Shown: positions 1 to 9,530, counted from the stretch's first letter. The stretch is 64,000 nucleotides of DNA from Diplonema japonicum (GCA_964019335.1 OZ025681.1:434001-498000); one strand, 5' to 3'. The notes: a model not told the origin generated them from the letters alone. Numbers and translations are program-made.

Positions 1-1649
1 CACTGCTTGGCACAGCAGTCGTGGTCCTGTACTACTTCTGCTGCCTTCAGAGTTGCCCCTTCGATGCGCGTCCAGCCGAAAGGGTTGGCCAAGAGCTTGT
101 ACCCGTTGATGAGGGGTGCCATCCCTTCACGAGAGCACATCCACATGTCGTAGGCCCCGTGCCACTTCCGCACCCCGTTGTCCACATGGATCATCATGCA
201 TTTGTGGAACCAGGCATCTGAAGGGTCGCGCTTCATGAAGACGAACCCGATGCACAAGACATCCATGTCGCACAGGGCCTGGCATTCTTCTGCGTTGTCG
301 AAGGGACCAAGTGGCACATCAGGGAGGTGAGGCTCCTGCACAACCAGTGCGCCTTTGTCTTTCCAAGCGTTGCGGGAGGCCTTCGAATCCCCATCGAAAG
401 GAGCTGTGCGCTGGTACCGAACCCAACGATTGCACCTCGGTCGCTCCTTCCCAGTTGGCTTCTCTCCGTCTTTCGTCGGACACACAGCAGGGCCAACCAC
501 TCGCACCCCGTAGTGCGTCTTCTGCATCACCTGTGCTTCGATCCAGCAGGTCTCCGCATTCTGACCCCCTGTGGGGTACCCCCATGTCCAATAGCGGCAG
601 GGATTCGACCCTGTGTAGTTTCGGCACAGTTCCGCGCACATCTTTGCAGTCGGTACTTGATTCCGCTTCCCCAGAATGATGTCATCGGGACCGGGAATGT
701 CGTGCCCCATGGTGATCCCCCCTTCCGCGCACGGCAGGTCGAACTCATCTTCGTAGTCGGAGATCGGGTGCCTTGCCCCCACCTGCTGCTCGTTCGTCGA
801 CATCACCGGGTACTCCCCATTTGCATTCACTGACACCACAATGAGGTAGTGCGGGTTGCACTGGTCGGTAGCAGATGTCGTCCGTTGCTTCCTATCCCAC
901 GAGATTGGGCACCGCTCAGGGGGCTTCGTCCCCATCGGGATCGTGAAGCGGATGTCACACCCTGTTTTCGGGATCTCTTTGAGAAGTCGTGTCTCGTCTT
1001 TGAACTTCGTCGTCTCCCACGACACAGGGTTCTTCAGCCCGCAAGAAGGAACCTTGCGCACTATCTTGGCGAACCCCCAGTAGACACGGTAGTGTGTGAT
1101 ATCGCGTTCATCCGGGGCACGAAGGATCGTGATCTCACCGCCGAATGAGAACCTCCCCGGGTCAGTGTCGACGAAGACAAGGCCTGCAGCGTTCTTCTTT
1201 GGCAAAGCCTTGTCTGATTTGCAGCACATTTCAGTGTTGCAACCGAAGTAGCATGAGACTTGCGATGCATCAGACTTGAGCTTCCACCCAGTCGGGCATG
1301 TGTAGGTGTCGCACTTCGCCTCCACACAACATGTGGCGTCCGTGCACTTGCCTGCGTAATCGTCCCCAAGAACGTAGTTCGCGCACACGATACCATCGGC
1401 GTCATGTCGCAGCACACCTTTCTTGCACGTGTAAGGCGGGATGTCTGCAGGAGGCATCTTGTCTATCAAGTACTGGTACCGTGTGTTCCCGTCTCCCGGC
1501 CTCCTGTTGCAGTACGGCCACTTCGGGTAGTCCTTCTTGTTCTGCGGCGGACCCCAGTCGCGGCAGTCTCTGTTGTCGTAGATATTCCCTTGCACGGCCC
1601 CTGCCAGCAGCATCGTGCAGAACACGACATTGTTCACGCTGTTGTGCAT
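1..1649 (-). CDS. PAN/apple-domain secreted protein, N-terminal 549 residues (runs off window)
   Basis: The frame opens at an ATG at 1649 and stays open to the window edge, so the 3' end is missing. The first residues form a short hydrophobic leader ending near GNIYDNRDC. A Cys-rich region follows, then PAN/apple-like segments with the same cysteine spacing as the complete paralogue at 23327-30124. Near-identity to that paralogue at DNA level is patchy: about 270 bp around 57-330 differ at only a few sites, while the signal peptide and the region at 1170-1260 have diverged. That pattern fits tandem duplication followed by gene conversion. By analogy the missing part would hold EGF-like repeats and a transmembrane anchor, but this is not visible. 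The likely role is a cell-surface adhesion or recognition protein; no function is shown directly. Confidence 0.85.
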   Translation of the reverse strand, partial: MHNSVNNVVFCTMLLAGAVQGNIYDNRDCRDWGPPQNKKDYPKWPYCNRRPGDGNTRYQYLIDKMPPADIPPYTCKKGVLRHDADGIVCANYVLGDDYAGKCTDATCCVEAKCDTYTCPTGWKLKSDASQVSCYFGCNTEMCCKSDKALPKKNAAGLVFVDTDPGRFSFGGEITILRAPDERDITHYRVYWGFAKIVRKVPSCGLKNPVSWETTKFKDETRLLKEIPKTGCDIRFTIPMGTKPPERCPISWDRKQRTTSATDQCNPHYLIVVSVNANGEYPVMSTNEQQVGARHPISDYEDEFDLPCAEGGITMGHDIPGPDDIILGKRNQVPTAKMCAELCRNYTGSNPCRYWTWGYPTGGQNAETCWIEAQVMQKTHYGVRVVGPAVCPTKDGEKPTGKERPRCNRWVRYQRTAPFDGDSKASRNAWKDKGALVVQEPHLPDVPLGPFDNAEECQALCDMDVLCIGFVFMKRDPSDAWFHKCMMIHVDNGVRKWHGAYDMWMCSREGMAPLINGYKLLANPFGWTRIEGATLKAAEVVQDHDCCAKQ

Positions 1650-1737
1650 CCTACCTTTGTTGTGTGAGCATGAGTTTGCAAAAAGAAAAATGGGTTTTTA
1701 AAAAGAAAAAAAAAAAGAAGAAAAATATATTCGAGCT

Positions 1738-2238
1738 TTATTGTTTTCCGTTTTCCGCGCCATGAACCCTTTCCTTCACGCGGTCGTGGAGCCGCCTTCG
1801 TTCTTCTGCAAAGTCGGCCTTGCCGTGTACATCTTCGTACGCAGTGCGGGCAAGCGCCTCGTCGTGGAGTGCGGTGGTGAGAACCCCACTTTCGTTGATC
1901 ACATTTTTCATATCAGACATATAATCGTAGCTAGGGTTTCTTTCGTCTGCCTGGTTCCGGACTGACTGCTCTAAGAGGGTTGTGTTGATCTCAGAGGAGC
2001 TAGCCGAGGCACGGTCTTTGGCCTTCACTAGCGTGTTGGCCCTTGCTTGAAACATTTCAAACTCAGCTGCGTCTTCGTCCGCAATTGTCTTTCTGTTCAC
2101 CACCCTCGTCTCTCCTCTGTGCCATTTAATGTAGAAATACGCAAATGCCCCCGCTGCGATCCAGCTGCTCATCCCGCCTATGACTTGGACAATGTTCCGC
2201 GATTTTGTTTTTCTGACTTGCCATAATTGCTGCACCAT
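1738..2238 (-). CDS. Small single-pass membrane protein, unknown function
   Basis: A 166-residue protein starting MVQQLWQVRKTKSRN. I chose this ATG because the 16 codons upstream are only homopolymer-encoded Phe and Lys. Residues about 23-38 form one hydrophobic segment (GMSSWIAAGAFAYFYI) after a basic N-terminus. The rest is a charged, helix-prone domain rich in Glu, Arg and Ala that could form a coiled coil. The basic-TM-helix layout would suit a small mitochondrial or ER membrane protein, but I recognise no family. It lies about 90 bases beyond the start codon of the partial PAN gene, on the same strand, and has a pyrimidine-rich block upstream. Confidence 0.6.
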   Translation of the reverse strand: MVQQLWQVRKTKSRNIVQVIGGMSSWIAAGAFAYFYIKWHRGETRVVNRKTIADEDAAEFEMFQARANTLVKAKDRASASSSEINTTLLEQSVRNQADERNPSYDYMSDMKNVINESGVLTTALHDEALARTAYEDVHGKADFAEERRRLHDRVKERVHGAENGKQ

Positions 2239-2312
2239 TTTTATTTTTTTTTTTAAAAAAAAAAGGGAAAAAAAAATGCTGCTCAAAAAAAAAAAGAAGG
2301 TTTTTTTTTAGG

Positions 2313-2354
<42 letters not shown>

Positions 2355-3254
2355 TCGGTTGATTGTTTTTTGTGCACAGCCAGTTCCTAAGAGGCAGGAG
2401 TGCAAGAAAGATGAAGAATCGGGAGCCCGGAGTACCGTGGGTCACCCTACGTTACATATCTAAAGGACCTCTGCGGTCCACTTTCGTTAAGACCCCGCCC
2501 TGCGTAGAGACCTTAGCCCTATGCTATGCATCGTTCGTCGAAGTTCTTCCACATGCGGGTGCAGCTTACTGTTGGCAGGCCGGGCGTTCTCCTGCAACTC
2601 ACATCAACGATACTTTCAAGGAAGATGGGATCGCACCGCCATCGTGAGGAGCCCCGCAGAGAAGGGAACCGCTCCTGCAACGATGCCACATCAATGGTCG
2701 AGGACGGAACCCGGTAGGTACCAGAACCCCCTGACCGCTTCCGTGGCGATCGGTCTTCCCTCCGACTAGCATGAGAAGGCTCTCTTGTGGCCTTAAAAAG
2801 ACGTGGCGGATCAGAAGTCTCTCTAGGTCCACGTACCTCGCCGCGTCTCATGGAGAGGATCTGAAGTTCCGGGCCGGGTACCAACTCCTCTATGAAGGAT
2901 CGACTCTTTTGCATCTACTCCTTCGAGCGGTAGCAGTTCCCCATGATTTCCTGTCAGTTTCGAGAGTCTGAAGGAACAGGGGCTGCCCTCCTGTGTTATC
3001 GTGAAGTCGTTGAGTACAGGCCGACCTAGTTACCGATGTGCAGGAGGATACGTTTCTTGACCAAAAGGGTCTAAAGACGGAAGAGGAGGAACTGCACAGG
3101 AAGGGAGATGGAGGAATATTGTTGGAAGGGAATGGGGCCGGGATTCAATGTCTTCCCTTTTTTCCAAAACGGGAGAAGTCACCCTTGCGTTTGAGATCCT
3201 GCCCTTGACGATCCTGCCCTTGACGATCATCTGACAGGCTCGGCTTTGGTACCG
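2239..3254. other. Poly(A) tract, then GC-rich homopolymer-free island with no assignable gene
   Basis: About 39 consecutive A end near 2351. From 2380 on there are no homopolymers, which elsewhere in this window marks exons, yet no frame is convincing. The best minus frame (2519-2914, 131 codons, Arg/Ser-rich) has no recognisable domain and other frames overlap it. A direct repeat of about 15 bp lies at 3195-3228. One TCTGC mini-hairpin lies at 2465-2479. This may be an untranslated part of, or further exons of, the gene at 3255-4098. Confidence 0.4.
2465..2479. repeat. TCTGC-loop mini-hairpin, solitary copy
   Basis: GGACC at 2465-2469, TCTGC at 2470-2474 and GGTCC at 2475-2479 form a perfect 5-bp stem around the same 5-nt loop as the cluster at 3726-3908. 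Confidence 0.6.
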
Positions 3255-4098
3255 TTACAGCAGAGACAAGCCCATAACGGAGCGGAAGGCTTCGGCAGAG
3301 AACTTTTGCCAGTCCATGTCATGCAGGCACTGTTCATACTTGCGCCCGCGTGCCAGCGCCAACTCTCGCTCCCCCGCGCGCGATCGGATGCGGTTGCTCT
3401 CTAGGGAGACCAGGAGGCAGTGCAACGCGGGCAGTGTCGATTCACCTGTATCTGCAGCAACGTCGAATAACGACCTCACAGCATAAAGAGCGCGCCTCTG
3501 CTCGTGCTCGAACGCTCTTCCCTCTTCAAAGGGGGATACGGACAGGCTCTCCCCATACCGTTCTTTGATCTCCTGCCAGATTTGTCCTCGGAGGTGGGGA
3601 AGTTCGTATAACCCTACCCAGCTCGCGCTCTGCGAGCGTCGAATGAAGCCGAGAGATCGCGCGGGAGCTCCAAGCGATCCAGGACAGGGATCTCTTCAGA
3701 GTCGAGACGATCTCTGCAACGTCCTGGCCTCTGCGGCCTGCCGTAATTTCGGGGTCTCTGCGACCCTCGGGGCCTCTGCGGCCATCAGCTAAATCGAGGT
3801 CTCTGCGACCATCGGGGTCTCTGCGACCAAGTCCTCTGCGGACCTCTGTAGAGTTTGGGTCTCTGCGACCCTCTACTCTAGAAGATGGGGAGTGCATCTC
3901 TGCGATGCCCTCAGCAATAATCTGCTGACCCCGGGGACTCCGGATGAAAGCCATAACGGAGGCCTTGCCAGGAGTGTCTTCCTCTTCAAGGTGGGAGTCT
4001 TCTTCAGGCTGTGGGGGGTGGGGAACGAGAGGTTCCTTAACCACCTGGATACTCCAGGTGCAGACGGGGCATAGGAGGCTTATGTCGAAGTCGCTCAT
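3255..4098 (-). CDS. Hypothetical protein with interrupted reading frame
   Basis: An ATG at 4098 opens MSDFDISLLCPVC and a Pro/Glu-rich stretch, then an Arg-Asp-rich tract of GRRDP type encoded by the mini-hairpin cluster. This frame stops near 3526. A second minus frame starting around 3640 gives a much more protein-like C-terminus (GQIWQEIKERYGESLSV, then EHEQRRALYAVRSLFD) that ends at a stop at 3255. A third frame covers about 3640-3715 (DSEEIPVLDRLELPRD). The frames overlap, so the gene has one or two frameshifts, a very short intron, or assembly errors. A GTATGG...GAAGAG intron of about 37 nt would join frame one to frame two in phase, but it lacks a pyrimidine tract. No known domain. 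Start is preceded by a TAAG acceptor-like site a few bases upstream. Confidence 0.4.
3726..3908. repeat. Cluster of eight mini-hairpins with invariant TCTGC loop
   Basis: Each unit is stem-TCTGC-stem. The stems are GGCC/GGCC (3726-3738), GGGTC/GACCC (3752-3766), GGCC/GGCC (3771-3783), GGTC/GACC (3798-3810 and 3816-3828), GTCC/GGAC (3831-3843), GGGTC/GACCC (3857-3871) and GCATC/GATGC (3894-3908). Stem bases change in a paired way while the loop is constant. On the coding (minus) strand the loop reads GCAGA and the units encode Arg-Arg-Asp/Gly. Confidence 0.85.
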
Positions 4099-4133
4099 GT
4101 TCTTACGGGTAAAATGTTTTATTTGTGAAGCAC

Positions 4134-4240
4134 AGTCGGGGGTTAAGCTGTAGAAGGATAAGCCCAACAATGCCACCACTACTCTTTTTAGCAATAACAA
4201 TTCATTATCAACATATTGTTTTTCTTGTTCAAGCAAATAA
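4134..4240. repeat. Dispersed repeat R1, copy 1
   Basis: About 105 bp closely matching 36744-36850 (only scattered mismatches). A shorter copy at 57722-57808 lacks the middle part. Its core is AAGGATAAGCCCAACA. The copy here is next to the 5' end of the gene at 3255-4098. Confidence 0.75.
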
Positions 4241-4958
4241 AAAAAAATAACATTTCTTGCTCCGTGGGTTTACAAGAACTATTTTGAACGGGGGTGCATT
4301 TTATGGGGTGACAAAAAATAAGGAGGAGGGAACAACGGGGAAAAGAGGGCGGTACTTCTCCCATATAAATCTTTTTTTTTTTTCTTCCTCGTTTTTTTAG
4401 CCGGACAAAGGGGAAGAAAAAGAAGAGAAAAAAAAAAGAAAATGGCACTTTTTTTTTTTCGGCGCCTGCACGGTTAATTCTCTCGTGGTTTTGAAAAACT
4501 AAATTCATGCGTAAGAAAACACTATAACACTAGTGGTTTTCTTTTTCTTTCTTTTTCCTTCTGTTCGGCTACAGTTCCAGTTTTTATTTTATTTTTTCCC
4601 TTCGAGACTGCACTGTGATTTAGCCTAGCGGAGAAGAGCACCTGAAGTGGGTGTTCCCTTCTCGGGCGAAAGGCGAAGCGAGCGTAATTTTCCCGAACTT
4701 TACCGGCAAAAAGATGTTTTCTTTTCAAAGCCGGTTCTTCCTTTTCAGTGAAGGCGGATAAACGGGAAAAAAAAAAGATTTCTTTGCGAGGCACCCCGTT
4801 GTAAAGAAAAAAAGAAATAGAGGGCTCTGTAAAGAACCGTTTGGAAAGTGAGGGGGGGGGGGGGGGGGGGGGGAAGGGGGGAAGAAAGATAGAAATCATT
4901 TCATGGTAGGCAACTGTCCTTTCTGTGTGTTTTGTTCTTTCCCCCCTCCACCCTTGCC
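4241..4958. other. Intergenic low-complexity DNA
   Basis: A/T homopolymers, purine-rich tracts and a run of 22 G at 4852-4873. The open frames here are Lys/Phe/Pro homopolymer artefacts. I see no gene. Confidence 0.6.
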
Positions 4959-6573
4959 TCATACATATTCAACGTCAATTAAGTAAACATTGCCCCAAAG
5001 ATCTCCGACGGTTGCGGTGGAGGCACCTGAAGCACCGCAACAGAGAGGGGCCTGTGTGTTCAGAATCAGCAGTGTTTCTCCTGTTTTCGGGTCGATGACT
5101 TCCGCCTTATATGGGTTTTTTTTTTCTTTTTTTCTAAAAAAGAATATCCCCCCCCCCCCCCCCCCCCCCCCCTCAAACCTGTCTGCTGAACATCTTGAAC
5201 GGTATGAAAGTGCCACAAGAGAGCGCACAACCTCCTCCCAAAAACGGTACAAGCGTGTTTTTTTCAGGAATGGTAGGTGGTTCCGTACCAGTAAACGGCT
5301 CAGGGCCGGGTTTTTCCATGTCGCGCGTCCAGAAGGGAACAGGCACCGCGCGCAAAATATCCCACAGCACAACGTGGGAATCGTCCACCACGAGAAGCTT
5401 ACCCTTTTCCACGAAATGAATATGGCGTATAGGGGTTGAATGCCCGATGATCTGGCAGACCCACTTCCCAGATTCAACCTTCCAGACCAGCACCTCTCCT
5501 TGCTCGTCACCCGAAGCGATTAACGAAGAATCATCCGAAAATGCCAAATATGAGCTTGGGCAGTTGTGGTCCATGAAACACAGATACTGTTTCAAGTCCT
5601 TCCAGACGCTGACCTGTCCTCCGCACGACATGTTCTCAGACGCTACAGCAAGTAGTTTACCACACGGTGAGATTTTCGAAAAGTTGATACGGCCTATGAG
5701 CTCGAACTCAGGGTCTTGTTCGATAACTTTTTTCACCCTTCTCTTCGATAGGTCCCACGCGAAAATCACATCAGTAGTGCTGCTGACCACCATCTGGCCG
5801 TCTGCTGTGTATTGCATTGCTAAGATATCGTCCCCGCACTCGTCTTTCATTTCTGAAAGACGCTCCGAGGTCCGCACGTCGATGGCATAGATACGGGTGC
5901 TCGCGTTCAGCAAAAGCTCCGCCATATTGCTGACGACGCTTGTTTCAGGGTTGTCCGTGACCGGTCGTTTTACCTGCCTCGACGGTTTGATTTTCTTTCC
6001 TATTGTCGACACCAATACTACCTTCTCGTCAAGTGACAAGGCTAAGGAAGATATCTTTTGGCAGTACCCTCCGATGGGTCGCAGGCTCATGTTTTTCAGT
6101 GCGGCATTGACAAGCCTCGGCTCCAGGTAGCTCATGGCGGTTCGGCCCTGTCGTTGTTTGTACTTGATCACGTCTTCGTGCTCCGCCTGCGTCAGGTTCA
6201 AGGAAAACGGCGGTGAGAAGTCTGGAACGATCGTCATTAAATTTGTTGCCTTCACCTTATCCACCGGTGGCCCTCTCTCCACTCCTGAAATGCCTTGTGC
6301 AAGTTTTCTCGCAGATATGAACGCAAAGTCCCTTTGAAGGTTGCTCTTCACAGGGAGCCTCAGCTTTGAAAAGGTCGTGGCCGATGTCACCAGAATCCCC
6401 TCAGGACGTTCCCCGATCCTAGCAGAGTCCGGTGGGACAACTACAGTATCCGGCCCCGAATGCAATATCTTTGTGCCCCTTCTTTTCCATCTCCCCATAG
6501 GCGAATTATCAACCTTTTTGTTTTCCTCGTTGATTTTGTATCCATCTCCGGAGCTACTTGACCCGCACCCCAT
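4959..6573 (-). CDS. N-myristoyl-type WD40-repeat protein (one intron)
   Basis: Two exons, 6573-5179 and 5105-4959, give 513 residues. The start is taken at MGCGSSSSGDG, a classic N-myristoylation plus palmitoylation motif, because a pyrimidine tract ending in CTCAG lies 12 bases upstream and the codons before it are non-coding in character. The C-terminal half carries WD40-like blades (IYAIDVRTSERLSEM, VIFAWDLSKRRVKKV, VLVWKVESGKWVCQI, HVVLWDILRAV). Removing the intron joins the end of the long frame (KMFSRQ) in phase to AEVIDPKTGETLLIL, which supplies a final WD-type strand. Family knowledge: WD40 propellers are protein-binding scaffolds. A membrane-tethered scaffold is my inference. The exact orthologue is not recognised. 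Confidence 0.75.
5106..5178 (-). other. GT-AG intron containing a 25-base G run (sense strand)
   Basis: On the minus strand the donor is CAG|GTTTGAG and the acceptor TATAAG|GCG, 73 nt long and phase 0. It contains G25 (C25 at 5148-5172 on the plus strand). The acceptor was chosen because it is the site that restores the frame; an earlier TTTTTTAG gives a stop. Confidence 0.65.
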
Positions 6574-6585
6574 ACGGGGCGTAAC

Positions 6586-6625
6586 CTGAGATACTGTGGG
6601 AGGGGAAGGTGAAATAGAAAGAAAA
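6586..6625 (-). promoter_or_regulatory. Splice acceptor upstream of the WD40 gene (probable trans-splicing)
   Basis: A pyrimidine-rich stretch on the minus strand ends in CACAGTATCTCAG, 12 bases before the ATG at 6573. Confidence 0.55.
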
Positions 6626-6835
6626 ACTGGACAATAGGGGGGGGGGGGTTTTGTGCTCACCCTTGTCCTCATTCTGGCCCTTTCTAAGTGGGGATATTGT
6701 TGTCGGGTTTGCTGCTCTCAAGGGCCGACGGGACTTCTGCTAGGAACCAAAATAACAATACCAAGATGGGAAATAATCTCTTTCAACCTTTGACGTAAAA
6801 AAAAAGGGGGGGGGGGGAGAAAAGAAAACACTTAT

Positions 6836-8479
6836 TCACCACGCTTTCAACTTGGCAGGCAACGGGCACTCGCCTTCGTGCAAAGGAATCCCAGACACAT
6901 AGTTCTCATCCTTCGCCCTATTTGCCGTGAAAGTGGTGTGCGGCCAGCGCAAGTAACGCAAATTTCTTCCGTCTTTATACGAATTGAATGGGCTCCATAT
7001 CTGCGTGCAGATCTTGGTGTTTCTATTGTAGGACCACCCAGCACAACGGTTCGTGGGGTGGCGCCCCCACCAGCACGTCACAGAGCATTGGTGCAACGTG
7101 TAAAAATGGGTAAAATCGGTTGTGCCGAGGAGCGAGTTCGGGGTATACCGCCAGCCTTCTTCCATGAAGGTGACGCGTTTTTCATTGTCTTCATCTATAA
7201 ATTCGTGAAACGAGACATTCCCAGCGATTGAGAGGTTCAGGGCTGTGAACCTCTCCCGCATGGCGCGTACAAACCGCAGGACGTTGCTGCTTATTGTTGT
7301 GTTTTGTTCGACGACAGCGAAGTTCCCCGGTTTGAACCCTCTGTTCGAAAGGGACTTCATTTTGTACTCCCAGTGCGACAGAGACTTCGTCCCGTAGTGG
7401 TTGTACCCTATCCCTGCCTCGCAGCAGTCGGACGACGGGGTGGGTGGGTAAGTCGAACCACCTTTCTTCTGCGCGTACTCATGGCAAGCTTTTCTATTTT
7501 CCAGCCACACCATTTCATTGCAGTGTGGATGGTGCCATATAGATGCATTCCCTTGCTGGACAATTCCCCCGGGGTTGAGGTACGCTGCGCTCTTCTTAAA
7601 CCAAGAGGTGTTCGCCAAGACGTGTGGATGCCCTGCGTGCTCCACCCCAGCGCACTTTGTGTTGTACATTGATTTGGCGTGGCGGCACTCCAGACAGAAG
7701 TCCCAGTGCTTCTTCTCGCAGTTCTGTTTCAGCAGAACGTGGGACGCGCAGTCCCCGCCGCTCGACAGGAAGTTCTCGATCATCAGCCCGGCAGGGTGTT
7801 CAACATGTCCGGATGTTCCGAACCTCTCCCACCGTATCGTGTGGTGTGCTCGGTTTTGATCGCAGTGATCCCGCACGTGGCTAGTCAGATCGCACCCCAT
7901 AGTCGGGTAGATGAACTCATCGGTGTCCGCAAAGATGAACTGATCCACGTACTCGTGCACCAGCTCGTAACACGTCTTCGGTGCTATGCAGTTCGGAACC
8001 TTCCCACACCCAGCGTGGTACTTCGGCAACCCTTCCATCACAGTGACGAACCCTCTGTCTTCGTAGATCTTAAGAATCTCGCCTGTCCTGTCGTCCACGC
8101 CGGGCTTGTTGTCGTTGATAACCCAAACATGACCAATGCCTGAGAGGAGTTGGAGCTCAAGCCATTCTTGAAGCCATGTTGAGGAGAAGGCTGTGGATGA
8201 ACAGACCCCAAGGTACCAGTGGTGCTTCGCGGGGTCCAGATCGGAGAGAGAGGTGCGGCTGCTGAACTGCGGGGTGAACCGAGTGGGGTTCTCATCCTCC
8301 AACGCGGTGGAGGTGTTGTTCAGTGTAGCGGGCTCGCCTGTTTCGTTGAATGCCTGCCTGTCGACACTTTGCTCGGGCGTGTCTATTGATGAAGACTGCC
8401 CCTTGGTGAACCCATAGGTGGTTTCATAGAGGCACAGCGCAAGCACTGTCGCTGGGACTATGTATTTTGCATTGCCCAT
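6836..8479 (-). CDS. GT92-like glycosyltransferase, paralogue 1
   Basis: A 547-residue type II membrane protein. An N-terminal hydrophobic anchor (about residues 7-24) precedes an Asn/Ser/Thr-rich stem. The catalytic region (about 75-330) has the GT92/DUF23 signature: WLQEWLELQLLSGIGHVWVI, then the metal-binding FADTDEFIYP (DxD type), then RWERFGTSGH. Conserved cysteines follow. The C-terminus (about 460-530) is a small Cys-rich segment with C.GWSYN, resembling a PAN/apple module. Family knowledge: GT92 enzymes add hexoses to glycans in the Golgi; acceptor and sugar cannot be read from sequence. It is one of three co-oriented paralogues. The core is nearly identical at DNA level to that of the gene at 10754-12376. 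The ATG directly follows a TTCAG acceptor at 8480-8482. Confidence 0.8.
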   Translation of the reverse strand: MGNAKYIVPATVLALCLYETTYGFTKGQSSSIDTPEQSVDRQAFNETGEPATLNNTSTALEDENPTRFTPQFSSRTSLSDLDPAKHHWYLGVCSSTAFSSTWLQEWLELQLLSGIGHVWVINDNKPGVDDRTGEILKIYEDRGFVTVMEGLPKYHAGCGKVPNCIAPKTCYELVHEYVDQFIFADTDEFIYPTMGCDLTSHVRDHCDQNRAHHTIRWERFGTSGHVEHPAGLMIENFLSSGGDCASHVLLKQNCEKKHWDFCLECRHAKSMYNTKCAGVEHAGHPHVLANTSWFKKSAAYLNPGGIVQQGNASIWHHPHCNEMVWLENRKACHEYAQKKGGSTYPPTPSSDCCEAGIGYNHYGTKSLSHWEYKMKSLSNRGFKPGNFAVVEQNTTISSNVLRFVRAMRERFTALNLSIAGNVSFHEFIDEDNEKRVTFMEEGWRYTPNSLLGTTDFTHFYTLHQCSVTCWWGRHPTNRCAGWSYNRNTKICTQIWSPFNSYKDGRNLRYLRWPHTTFTANRAKDENYVSGIPLHEGECPLPAKLKAW

Positions 8480-8530
8480 CTGAATATGTTATGATTTGAG
8501 AAAACAAGGAAACTAAAGGGAGGGGGAAGG
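8480..8530 (-). promoter_or_regulatory. Splice acceptor abutting the start codon
   Basis: The minus strand shows a C/T-rich block and then ATATTCAG immediately followed by ATG, so the gene's own 5' leader would be zero bases and any leader would come from a spliced leader. Confidence 0.55.
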
Positions 8531-8583
8531 AAACAGCAAGATTATATCACACTTTTTTCTCTCGATTTGTATTTTCTTTTTTC

Positions 8584-9195
8584 TCAAGATTCAAAGAACG
8601 CGGCAACATGGAGGCAGACACTGCCGATCCCCACCGCAACCCGAGCTGTCGGGGAAATTCTTTGCGATGCATAAGTTGTCAGAAGGCCAAGGGACAGGGA
8701 AACTGTACCTAGTAGAGAGGTGAATAGAGCCACGAAGAGGTGCGCAGTACGTAGATAGGGCTTTAGGGTTTTTGGAAAAGGTAAAGGGTAGTAGAGAGAG
8801 AATCCGAGAAGGAGCTGAAAGAGTAGGCAACTAACCGCACATACACCAACTGTCCCGTGCCAGGAAGTCATGTGTGCTTTCCCCTTGACTTCTTTGCTTT
8901 TATATACCACAGCCCATCCCATTACAACCATCACAGCACACAACACACAAAAGTAGACGTGGCGCTCGACTTCGCCTTGGCGTTCAACCACTCCCCTACA
9001 GGCACCTAGCTTCCTCCCAATGCAGATGCCTTCCACCATAAATCCTATGTACCCCACCGCCATTAAAATAGGATGCCATTGGAACAAATTTGTGCTTCCT
9101 TGCCAGAACACCCACCCCAAGAAAACCACTAATCCCGTGTTCGCGCCCTGCCGGAGACTCTGCATCTTATGGCTTCGCTCCTCTGCGGGCTCCAT
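8584..9195 (-). CDS. Cytochrome b561 domain protein (CYB561D2-like)
   Basis: A 203-residue polytopic membrane protein starting MEPAEERSHK. The upstream codons encode only homopolymer-derived Phe/Lys, so this ATG was preferred. About six hydrophobic segments fill the protein. Histidines at FQWHPILM, EVERHVYF, TSWHGTVG and LRTAHLFVAL are placed as in the two b-haem ligand pairs of cytochrome b561. The length fits the short, stand-alone CYB561D class (about 220 residues). Family knowledge: these are transmembrane ascorbate- or NADH-linked electron carriers that reduce ferric iron or monodehydroascorbate. The gene sits between two glycosyltransferase paralogues with no evident functional link. 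Confidence 0.8.
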   Translation of the reverse strand: MEPAEERSHKMQSLRQGANTGLVVFLGWVFWQGSTNLFQWHPILMAVGYIGFMVEGICIGRKLGACRGVVERQGEVERHVYFCVLCAVMVVMGWAVVYKSKEVKGKAHMTSWHGTVGVCAVSCLLFQLLLGFSLYYPLPFPKTLKPYLRTAHLFVALFTSLLGTVSLSLGLLTTYASQRISPTARVAVGIGSVCLHVAAFFES

Positions 9196-9530
9196 TTCTA
9201 TTTTTTTCCCCCTTTGTTTTTGTCGAAAAAAAGGGAAACGCGAAAAATATATGTATAAAAAAAAAAAAAAAAAAGAACTTAATAGGGAGGTATCTCGCAC
9301 GCTTACATGAGTTACAATAAAGTAAAAAAAAAAAAAAAAATAGGGAAGACACGTTTCTTTTTTTTTTTTTTCTTTTATTCGTTTCTGTTGTAACACTTTA
9401 TTCCCCTCCCCCTCCCCCAACGTACTTTTCTAATACGTTTCTTGTTCGCAGGTTTCTTCCTTTTGTCCAGTAGGCGACATCTCGACCGACAGTGTTTGTG
9501 AACCGTACCTTTTTTTTTTTTTTTTTCAAA

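Noticed and set aside
1721-1745. CGAGCTTTATTG as a possible spliced-leader end
   Set aside because: Only a short partial resemblance, in a 3' flank, with no leader-gene structure after it.
2519-2914. 131-codon Arg/Ser-rich minus frame as a gene
   Set aside because: A stop codon directly precedes the ATG, a second frame overlaps it with similar quality, and no domain is seen; described only as an island.
3726-3908. CRISPR-like array
   Set aside because: Repeats are too short, spacers irregular, and the setting is eukaryotic; the units are mini-hairpins.
4522-4962. 146-codon minus frame next to the WD40 gene
   Set aside because: Pro and Lys runs come from the G22 and A tracts; composition unlike the real genes.
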